From positions 1-64,000 of the forward strand of contig CASFSS010000018.1 of NCBI GenBank assembly GCA_949297445.1: a stretch of DNA of 64,000 bases. Direction: 5' to 3'. Below the pieces are notes generated by a model, which saw only the letters and a list, made by a program, of their open reading frames with translations, did not search any database and was not told the origin of the DNA. Positions 34,791 through 42,046 of this stretch are shown here, in pieces. Position numbers and translations under genes: made by a program. The DNA comes from an uncultured bacterium (GTDB taxonomy: Bacteria > Bacillota_I > Bacilli_A > RFN20 > CAG-826). Numbering within the stretch: the first letter of the stretch is position 1; each line of letters begins with the position of its first letter.

Positions 34791-36059
34791 ATGGCAAATA
34801 ACGACTTGACTATCACCAAACCGCGAATTGACGTTTCTTGCGTCCAAAAGCGTTTTAAAATTTATTACGATAAAGGCAATTCTTTTAAAGAAAAACTATT
34901 GTTTTGGAAACGAAATCGTCATGAAATTCGTTATGTCTTAAATGGTGTTTCCTTAAAGATAAAACAAGGGGAAACCGTTGGGCTAATCGGGCGAAATGGT
35001 TGTGGCAAATCAACTTTATTAAAGTTAATTTCCGGCATCTATTATCCAAACGCTGGTAAAATAACCATTAACGGACGAGTCTCTTCGCTATTAGAACTTG
35101 GCGCGGGCTTCCATCCCGATATGACGGGACGAGAAAATATCTATATTAACGCATCGATATTTGGTCTAACTAAAAAGGAAATTGATGAACGTTTAAATGA
35201 CATTATTAATTTTTCTGAACTTCAAAAATTTATTGATGTTCCAGTTAGAACTTATTCAAGCGGAATGTATATGCGGCTAGCGTTTTCAGTCGCTATTAAT
35301 GTCGATGCAGATGTCTTATTAATTGATGAAATTCTCGCTGTAGGGGACGCGAATTTCCAAAAAAAGTGCTTTGCTAAATTAGAAGATTTAAAAAACCAAG
35401 GTGTAACGATTGTTATTGTTACCCATGACATCGATAAAATTACCTCTTTTTGCGATCGAGCAATTTGGATTAAAGATGGACAAATTTCTTATGATGGTGA
35501 CCCAAAAATCGCTGCACAAAAATATCTAGACTACATGGATGAACTAGATAAAAAGCGTCTTTTAGACGCGGTTGATAAAGCCAATCTAAGAGATATGATT
35601 AATGACGATGAATTGCGCGTTCCTGATCACTTCGGTGATGGCGGCGCTAAAATTTTATCGTGCACTTTATTAAATGCTAGTGGAAAAAAGTCAAAAGTCT
35701 ATAAAAGCGGCGACAAAATGGATATTCACATTCGATATCAAGTCGATCCATCATTGAAAGGCTACATTCTCGGAATGGGTTTTATCAAAATGGACGGCGT
35801 AGTAGCTTATGGAACTAATACCAGTTTAGATGGTTATAAGATACAAAATACAAAAGAAGAGGGCGAGATAATTTTTCACATCGATAAATTAAATTTAATG
35901 CCTGGCAATTATGGCGTCAATGTATCCGTAGTGGACAATAAATTTAATCCGTTAGATTTTTATAATAAATACACAGTAATCAAAGTTGAGAAGCGTGATA
36001 ATTCGGTCGGCGAAATGATTTTAGACCACCGCTGGGAGGAAATTGATAATGGACAATGA
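34791..36059 (+). CDS. wzt: polysaccharide ABC exporter, ATPase subunit with C-terminal glycan-binding domain
   Basis: A 422-residue Wzt/TagH-type protein. Residues about 1-250 are the ATPase: GRNGCGKST (Walker A), YSSGMYMRLAFS (signature), VLLIDEILAVGD (Walker B), THDI (switch). Residues about 275-420 are a Wzt_C-like beta-sandwich (KILSCTLLNASGKKSKVYKSGDKMDIHIRY, EEGEIIFHIDKLNLMPGNYGVNV). In E. coli O8/O9a this domain binds the capped non-reducing end of the glycan and licenses export. No obvious capping methyltransferase or kinase is encoded nearby. GGAGG lies 10 bases before the ATG. Confidence 0.93.
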   Translation: MANNDLTITKPRIDVSCVQKRFKIYYDKGNSFKEKLLFWKRNRHEIRYVLNGVSLKIKQGETVGLIGRNGCGKSTLLKLISGIYYPNAGKITINGRVSSLLELGAGFHPDMTGRENIYINASIFGLTKKEIDERLNDIINFSELQKFIDVPVRTYSSGMYMRLAFSVAINVDADVLLIDEILAVGDANFQKKCFAKLEDLKNQGVTIVIVTHDIDKITSFCDRAIWIKDGQISYDGDPKIAAQKYLDYMDELDKKRLLDAVDKANLRDMINDDELRVPDHFGDGGAKILSCTLLNASGKKSKVYKSGDKMDIHIRYQVDPSLKGYILGMGFIKMDGVVAYGTNTSLDGYKIQNTKEEGEIIFHIDKLNLMPGNYGVNVSVVDNKFNPLDFYNKYTVIKVEKRDNSVGEMILDHRWEEIDNGQ

Positions 36060-36474
36060 AGAAATAAAAATCGACAATGTCGATTCTAAAAAAATAATTG
36101 ATGAAATTAAAGCACAGATATCGAAGCGCTCTTACGATGAGGAAAGCGATAAAAAATTGGACGCGGCCGTCTTGGAAGAAGAGGAACGAACAAACTCTTA
36201 TGAAACAGATGCTGACAATTGTTCCTCAATCGCTTTTGAAAGCCTACGTCAAAAATCAGCAATTGTTTATGATTGGAAAATTGAAAAGTCGGATGGTGCT
36301 TTTGGTTACTCTAAGATGGTGACAAAAAGAATCGTTAAGTCGATGAATAATTTTATCATCAAAACGCTTTTCGAACAGCAAAATAGTTACAACAAAGAGC
36401 TTGTTAAGGCTATCGAAAATTTAAATAGACGAATCGAAACTTTAGAAAAAGAAATTACTAATTTTAAAAAATGA
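36049..36474 (+). CDS. small acidic coiled-coil protein of the rhamnan operon
   Basis: A 141-residue protein of unknown function. GGGAGGA (36034-36040) is 8 bases before the ATG at 36049, which is chosen over a TTG at 36043. The first 60 residues are acidic and disordered in appearance. Residues about 95-115 are basic and amphipathic (KMVTKRIVKSMNNFIIKTLF). The last 30 form a heptad-like coil (NKELVKAIENLNRRIETLEKEI). A similar FN-x-x-LV-x-x-LN-x-LN-R-R-I pattern precedes methyltransferase or glycosyltransferase domains in other polysaccharide proteins, but here it stands alone. It overlaps wzt and the next gene (ATGA). Confidence 0.72.
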   Translation: MDNEEIKIDNVDSKKIIDEIKAQISKRSYDEESDKKLDAAVLEEEERTNSYETDADNCSSIAFESLRQKSAIVYDWKIEKSDGAFGYSKMVTKRIVKSMNNFIIKTLFEQQNSYNKELVKAIENLNRRIETLEKEITNFKK

Positions 36475-37553
36475 AAAATAAATATCAACATCAATCGCGC
36501 GTCGTTCAAATGGTACCCGTTTATTTAAAAAATGACGGGGTGGGTAACTGTGTCGGCGGCTTCGCTAAACTATTGACTAAACTGGGATACGAAAACATTA
36601 TAGTCGCCATTAATAAACCAGACTTTAAGGTGAAAAATTATGTCCCCTATCCTAAATATGAAGAAAAGGAGAATGATGTCATAATATATCATCTTTCCAC
36701 TGGCAATTTTATGAATCATCAACTGAAAAAATTTGTTTCACCAAAGATTGCATATTATAACAACATTACTCCTAAAAAATATTTTTATGATGACATGCCA
36801 CTATATCTAGCCTGCGAAAGCGGACGTAACGATTTATTAGTCATGCGCAATCAGTTTTTTCTATCGCTTGCACCATCTTATTACAACTTAAGTGAAATAG
36901 AAAAAATAGGCGGTTATGGCCAACTCCTACTCGCGCCACTATTTACAAAACTCGACGATTTAAAAAACGCTACACCAACTGAAAGCATTTTGAAAAAATA
37001 TGACGATGGGACGACTAATATTCTTTTTGTCGGACGCATTGTTCGAAACAAGAAATTTGAGGATTTAATTCACACATTTTATTATTACAACAAATATATA
37101 AATCCTAATTCACGATTAATTCTAGTCGGCAAACATAGTAGCGAGGCATATTTTAATTACCTAGATAATTTAATTAGAGAAAACAATCTAAAAAACATTT
37201 GCTTTTTAAATGCCAATGGAGTCGAAGATTTGGCGGCCTATTATAAAGCGGCCGATTTGTTTTTGTGCGAAAGCGAACATGAAGGATTTTGCATTCCCCT
37301 ATTAGAAGCGATGCTTTTTGATTTGCCGATTATTGCTCTTGATAGAGCAGCCATCAAATCAACCCTAAATGGTGCGGGAGTCTTGGTTACAAAAAAAGAT
37401 GCCAAATTTCTTGCCGAACTAATTAATTTAATTTTAAGTAACGAGCAATTAAAAAACGAAATCATTGCAAAAGAAAAGGAAAGATTAAATGATTTTTCAT
37501 TAGAAACGATTGAAAAGTTTTATGAAGATTTATTTATCAAATATATCCCATGA
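36471..37553 (+). CDS. GT4 glycosyltransferase (putative rhamnosyltransferase)
   Basis: A 360-residue GT-B enzyme with a GT4 donor half: TNILFVGRIVRNKKFEDLI, SRLILVGKHS, CESEHEGFCIPLLEAMLFDLPIIA (the E-x7-E element). The N-terminal VVQMVPVYLKNDGVGNCVGGFAKLLTKLGY and NITPKKYF recur in the gene at 38724, so the two are paralogues. In the D-rhamnan-like operon I infer GDP-D-rhamnose or GDP-mannose as donor. It overlaps both neighbours by ATGA. Confidence 0.87.
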   Translation: MKNKYQHQSRVVQMVPVYLKNDGVGNCVGGFAKLLTKLGYENIIVAINKPDFKVKNYVPYPKYEEKENDVIIYHLSTGNFMNHQLKKFVSPKIAYYNNITPKKYFYDDMPLYLACESGRNDLLVMRNQFFLSLAPSYYNLSEIEKIGGYGQLLLAPLFTKLDDLKNATPTESILKKYDDGTTNILFVGRIVRNKKFEDLIHTFYYYNKYINPNSRLILVGKHSSEAYFNYLDNLIRENNLKNICFLNANGVEDLAAYYKAADLFLCESEHEGFCIPLLEAMLFDLPIIALDRAAIKSTLNGAGVLVTKKDAKFLAELINLILSNEQLKNEIIAKEKERLNDFSLETIEKFYEDLFIKYIP

Positions 37554-38740
37554 AAGAAAAAATATTACTGGTAGTACAACGTTACGGTGAAAAAGTTAAT
37601 GGTGGCGCGGAAGATTATGTTCGTCAATACGCCGAAAAATTAAACACCTATTACGAGGTGCATGTTTATACCACCAACGCATTATCTTGCGAAAGTTGGG
37701 CGCCTTATTATGTTTTGGGCGAAAGAGTAGTAAATGATGTACATATTCATTATTTTCCCACCAAAAAACGCCATCTTCTATTTCCGGTTGCCCTTCAAAC
37801 TGCTCTTAGTTGGCCAAAAAATAAAAATGCCGGAAGAAGGTTCGTAAAATATCAAGGCCCTCAATCGAAAACTTTAATTCGTGCCATTAAAAAAAACCAT
37901 AAAAAATTCAGCAATATTTTGTTTTTTGCTTATTTATACTATCCATCCGTTTATGGAATTAAAGCCATCAAAAATAAAGCTATTTTGGTCCCGTTTTGTC
38001 ATGATGAACCATATATTTATTTTTCAATCTATCGCAATGAATTTTCTAATGCAAAAGGATTAATTTTTAATACGATTGAAGAACGCGAATTTGTCTATAA
38101 ATTGTTTCCCTTTACTACAAGTAAACCTTCTACGCTTTTAGGAATTGGCATTGAACCACCATCGCTATCAAATATAGATGTTAAAAAGAAATTTGGGTTA
38201 AATAATCCTTACATTATTTATGTTGGGCGATTAGACACCGCGAAAGGCGTCGATAAACTATTAAAATATTTTTCAACATTTGCTAAACAAAGCAAAAGGA
38301 AAATCGATTTAGTGGTTGTCGGACAAAATGTAAATATTATGGAAGAAGAACTAAATGCCTCTAACATTAAATCGGTTGGTTTTGTGGATCCGTTAGACAA
38401 AAATGCTTTAATAAATAATTCAGAATTATTAGTGCTACCATCAATGTTTGAGAGTTTATCAATTGTTGTACTTGAAGCCTTTAATTTGCATCGGCCAATC
38501 TTGGTCAATGAAAAATGCCAAGTTTTGAAAGGGCATATTTTAAGATCTAATGGCGGTCTTTATTATGACAATAAAGAAGAGTTTGTCGCGACATTAAATT
38601 ACTTACTTGATAATCCATCAATCGCTAAAGCGATGGGTGAAAATGGTTATCAATATGTTGAAACTAATTATCGCTGGCCGATAATCATTAATCATCTTTT
38701 ATCTTTTTTAAAGGAGACAAAAAATGATAAAGTGTCCTGA
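37550..38740 (+). CDS. GT4 glycosyltransferase (putative rhamnosyltransferase)
   Basis: A 396-residue GT4 enzyme, distinct from its two flanking paralogues. N-terminal QRYGEKVNGGAEDYVRQYAEKL is the acceptor-side loop. YVGRLDTAKGVDKLLKYF and VLPSMFESLSIVVLEAFNLHRPILVNE hold the donor site with E-x7-E. It is cytosolic with no helices. The operon context suggests polymerisation of D-rhamnose or addition of a linker residue; order of action cannot be read. Confidence 0.87.
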   Translation: MKEKILLVVQRYGEKVNGGAEDYVRQYAEKLNTYYEVHVYTTNALSCESWAPYYVLGERVVNDVHIHYFPTKKRHLLFPVALQTALSWPKNKNAGRRFVKYQGPQSKTLIRAIKKNHKKFSNILFFAYLYYPSVYGIKAIKNKAILVPFCHDEPYIYFSIYRNEFSNAKGLIFNTIEEREFVYKLFPFTTSKPSTLLGIGIEPPSLSNIDVKKKFGLNNPYIIYVGRLDTAKGVDKLLKYFSTFAKQSKRKIDLVVVGQNVNIMEEELNASNIKSVGFVDPLDKNALINNSELLVLPSMFESLSIVVLEAFNLHRPILVNEKCQVLKGHILRSNGGLYYDNKEEFVATLNYLLDNPSIAKAMGENGYQYVETNYRWPIIINHLLSFLKETKNDKVS

Positions 38741-40058
38741 ATTTCAAGTTCAAAATGTCGACATTAAGACTTCGCAAGTCGAAGACAATTTAAGTAGAAT
38801 TTCCTTTGACGAAAAAACCGATCAAACTATTTTAGAAACTAATGTTGAATTAAACGAAGAAATTAAAAGCAATATTTATATTAAAGCAAAGCGCTTGATT
38901 CGCCTAATTATAAAATGGTGTTGGAGCCTCTTAATTTCCTTTCTTTACCTATTTAGATTTAACAAAAATAAAACTGGCGATATCAACCAACCAAGAATAG
39001 TCCAATGCGTTCCGACTTTAATAAAAGGAGATGCAATTGGGAATGATGTCGAAGAAATTGCTAAAGAATTAGATAGACTCAACTACCGCAATATAATTGT
39101 CACAATCAACACTTTAAAGACAAACCACAATAAAGTTGTTCCGCTTTTAAATTATTGGCCGAAAAAAGATGACATTATAATTTACCATATGTGCATTGGC
39201 ACACCGCTATCTAAATTTGTAAAAAAAGCCAAGGTCGCACGCAAAATAATGCTTTATCATAACATTACTCCAAGCAAATACTTTTTGAATAACCATCATG
39301 CCTTTATGGCGGCTAAAAGGGGTCGTGAAGAATTGGCGGCGTTAAAAGATTATATTGATGTAGCCTATGGTGATAGTTCCTATAATAAACAAGAATTAGA
39401 TAGCTTAAATTATAAAAATACTGGCGTTTTGCCGGTTTTTTACCTCGATAATGATCTTAAAGAAATTGAAATTGATCCTTTAACTAAAGAAAAATATGAC
39501 GATGGTTTAACCAACATATTTTTTGTCGGTCGAATCTCTTTTAACAAATGTTATGGAGACATCATTAAGACATTTTATATTTATCATAAATATTTTAATC
39601 CAACATCGCGCTTAATCTTGGTGGGTAAGGAAGTTGATCCTGCCTATAAAATGTTTATTGATACACTGATTGAAAAGGCCGATATGAAAGAATCTGTTTT
39701 CCTTGAACATCAGATTCACTTACAAGAATTGGCGGCCATTTATACATGTGGCAACTTGTTTTTATGTGAGAGTGAACACGAAGGTTTTTGCGTTCCTTTG
39801 CTCGAAGCTATGCATTTTAACAAAATAATTTTGGCTTATAATTCTAGCGCTATTCCGGATACACTCGGCGATGCTGGCGCTCTATTTAATTGCAAAAATC
39901 ATTATTACATTGCTTCGTTGATGGATTTGCTTTTAAAAGACAAGGCAATTGAAAAAACTATGCTTATGCACGGCAAAAAAAGATTAAACTATTTTTCATA
40001 TAAAAACGTCGCTAAACAATTCGATGAATTTGCTGATAAATATTTTAAAATCGACTAA
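38724..40058 (+). CDS. GT4 glycosyltransferase with N-terminal membrane-associating extension
   Basis: A 444-residue paralogue of the protein at 36471. The shared segments are RIVQCVPTLIKGDAIGNDV, IMLYHNITPSKYF, NIFFVGRISFNKCYGDIIKTFYIYHKYFNP and CESEHEGFCVPLLEAMHF. It carries about 85 extra N-terminal residues, acidic and then a basic-hydrophobic stretch (AKRLIRLIIKWCWSLLISFLYLFRF reduced here to its character), which probably anchors it to the membrane. A strong AAAGGAGA precedes the start inside the upstream gene (17-base overlap). It is the last gene of the operon and overlaps manA convergently by 4 bases. Confidence 0.87.
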   Translation: MIKCPEFQVQNVDIKTSQVEDNLSRISFDEKTDQTILETNVELNEEIKSNIYIKAKRLIRLIIKWCWSLLISFLYLFRFNKNKTGDINQPRIVQCVPTLIKGDAIGNDVEEIAKELDRLNYRNIIVTINTLKTNHNKVVPLLNYWPKKDDIIIYHMCIGTPLSKFVKKAKVARKIMLYHNITPSKYFLNNHHAFMAAKRGREELAALKDYIDVAYGDSSYNKQELDSLNYKNTGVLPVFYLDNDLKEIEIDPLTKEKYDDGLTNIFFVGRISFNKCYGDIIKTFYIYHKYFNPTSRLILVGKEVDPAYKMFIDTLIEKADMKESVFLEHQIHLQELAAIYTCGNLFLCESEHEGFCVPLLEAMHFNKIILAYNSSAIPDTLGDAGALFNCKNHYYIASLMDLLLKDKAIEKTMLMHGKKRLNYFSYKNVAKQFDEFADKYFKID

Positions 40059-40936
40059 AGCGTCACTAATAAATATTCGACATCACCGGTAATGGAATAT
40101 CCACCATGACGCGCACTAATAAAGATCGAATCGCCTTCTTTAAGAGATATTTTTTCCCGCCCACTAACTAAAATGCCGTCACCATCAACAATCAAAATAT
40201 AATGGAAACTATGCTCGTCAACAAATTTATATTCGCTGCCATATAAACGATGACGTTTGACATCAAAAAAACGGCAACGAATTAATTCGCCTTCGATATT
40301 TCTATACATTTTTGTAATTGAATAGTGATCTAACCTAGCGCACTCCACCGCTTCTTTAATATGGAGTTTGCGAGGATTGCCGTCAGAATCCAAACGACCA
40401 TAATCATATAGACGATAAGTTACGTTCATGTTTTGTTGAATTTCCACCAACGTTATCCCCTTACCGATGGCATGAATAGTTCCTGGTTTAATAAAATAAC
40501 AATCGCCCGGGGAGACACGCACTTTATTTAAATAATTGGTGATTGTGCCATTAAGCAAATACTCTTCCAATTGCTCCTTGGTAATGTCCTCTTTTAAGCC
40601 TAAATAAATCGATGAGCCTTTTTCGGCTGAAAGGATATGCCAAAACTCAGTTTTGCCAACTGGATGATTTTGAATCGATAAATCTTCTTGTGCATTAATT
40701 AGTTTAACCAAAATAGGAAATTTGCCTTCATAATCATCGGAAATGATACCAGGATTTTCTTTAAAATAATCTTTTAATGTTTTTGTGTCGTTTTCGATTG
40801 GCGAATTATCGTCACCCAAGACTGCTAATACCCATGCTTCAGCAATATTGTCCAAAGCATCTTCACCATAAATATTATTGAGGTAACGCCCACCCCATAG
40901 ATAATGTTTGTAAATTGGCTTTAAGCGAAATATCAT
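40055..40936 (-). CDS. manA: mannose-6-phosphate isomerase, class I
   Basis: Interconverts fructose-6-phosphate and mannose-6-phosphate, supplying GDP-mannose synthesis. At 293 residues it is the short Firmicutes form. The zinc site is visible in IQNHPVGKTEFWHIL and IKPGTIHAIGKG, with the family blocks YLWGGRYL, FPILVKLINAQEDLS and LVEIQQNMNVTYRLYDYGR. It overlaps the glycosyltransferase upstream by 4 bases and converges with the rhamnan operon, so transcripts would be antisense at their ends. Confidence 0.93.
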   Translation of the reverse strand: MIFRLKPIYKHYLWGGRYLNNIYGEDALDNIAEAWVLAVLGDDNSPIENDTKTLKDYFKENPGIISDDYEGKFPILVKLINAQEDLSIQNHPVGKTEFWHILSAEKGSSIYLGLKEDITKEQLEEYLLNGTITNYLNKVRVSPGDCYFIKPGTIHAIGKGITLVEIQQNMNVTYRLYDYGRLDSDGNPRKLHIKEAVECARLDHYSITKMYRNIEGELIRCRFFDVKRHRLYGSEYKFVDEHSFHYILIVDGDGILVSGREKISLKEGDSIFISARHGGYSITGDVEYLLVTL

Positions 40937-42042
40937 TGATTGTTGCCTCGATTAGCGGAATAATCACCATAACATTCTACTACGAAATGCTTGATTTTTT
41001 TTACAAAATTGTCATTACTAAACTTTAAAGCATGCTGACGAATGTAGGAATAATCAAAGTTAGTTTTTTCAAATTTAGCAAGCGCTTCTAATAATGATGG
41101 AACACTTTGATTAGAAAAATAGATGCCTGTTTTTCCATCGATAACAGTATCTAAAACACCACCTCTACCATAACAAATTACCGGTTTGCCCATTGCCATA
41201 GCTTCGACGGGCGTAATCCCATAATCTTCCAAAGCCGGAAAAATCAGGGCGCGGCATCTACCCATTACCTCAACCATTTCTTTATCGGAAAGTCGACCAC
41301 GAAAATTAACATATTCGTTGGCTAATTTAACTAATTTTTCTTTCTCTTCACCTTCGCCCACAACTTCTAAATGTCGTTTCGATTCAGCGCAAGCCCGAAC
41401 CGCCAAATCAAATCGTTTATAGCCGACTAGACGCGATAACACCAAGTAATAATTGTCGTTTACCGTCGATAGATTAAATCTATCTAATTCAATGCCTGGA
41501 TTAATAACGACTGAATCGCGATTATAATATTTTTTTATCCGCACCTTAACCTCATTAGAATTAGCGATAAAGTAGTCGACTCTTTTGTTGGACTTTAAAT
41601 CGACATGACGCATATAGGCAAGTAATAATCTCGCTAATGGCCGTTTGTACCAACTCAAAGTCGATAAATATTCTTTCTTAGCAATATAAACATAACGCAT
41701 CGGGGTATGACAAAAACAAATATGAATGGCTCCCTTAGGGATTTTAACCATCTTTGCGCAACTGCTCGACGAGGATAAAACAACATCGCAAGGCTCAATT
41801 TTTAATTTATGAAATGCACGCGGCATGAAGGGGAAATATTTTTTATGATTGCTAATCGATTCTTTTTTGCCTTGCAAAAATGTTGTAACTATTTTTTGTT
41901 TTTGTAAAAAAGGCGATAAGTTTGAACGGTTTAAAACCGAGGTGTAAATGGTTGAACCAGGAAAGGCCGCTAAAAAATCCGACACGACTTTTTCAGCCCC
42001 GCCCATGTTTGTTAGCCAATCATGCACAATAACAACTTTCAT
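40933..42042 (-). CDS. GT4 glycosyltransferase, mannosyl/rhamnosyltransferase-like
   Basis: A 369-residue GT4 enzyme beginning HDWLTNMGGAEKVVSDFLAAFPG, with ICFCHTPMRYVYIAKKEYL, a pattern common in WbpZ/WbaZ/MtfC-type mannosyl- and rhamnosyltransferases. LVLSRLVGYKRFDLAVRAC and LIFPALEDYGITPVEAMAMGKPVI form the donor site. It lies between manA and the large fusion, with a 4-base overlap and a 4-base gap. The assignment to a GDP-sugar donor is inference. Confidence 0.87.
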   Translation of the reverse strand: MKVVIVHDWLTNMGGAEKVVSDFLAAFPGSTIYTSVLNRSNLSPFLQKQKIVTTFLQGKKESISNHKKYFPFMPRAFHKLKIEPCDVVLSSSSSCAKMVKIPKGAIHICFCHTPMRYVYIAKKEYLSTLSWYKRPLARLLLAYMRHVDLKSNKRVDYFIANSNEVKVRIKKYYNRDSVVINPGIELDRFNLSTVNDNYYLVLSRLVGYKRFDLAVRACAESKRHLEVVGEGEEKEKLVKLANEYVNFRGRLSDKEMVEVMGRCRALIFPALEDYGITPVEAMAMGKPVICYGRGGVLDTVIDGKTGIYFSNQSVPSLLEALAKFEKTNFDYSYIRQHALKFSNDNFVKKIKHFVVECYGDYSANRGNNQ

Positions 42043-42046
42043 ATAT

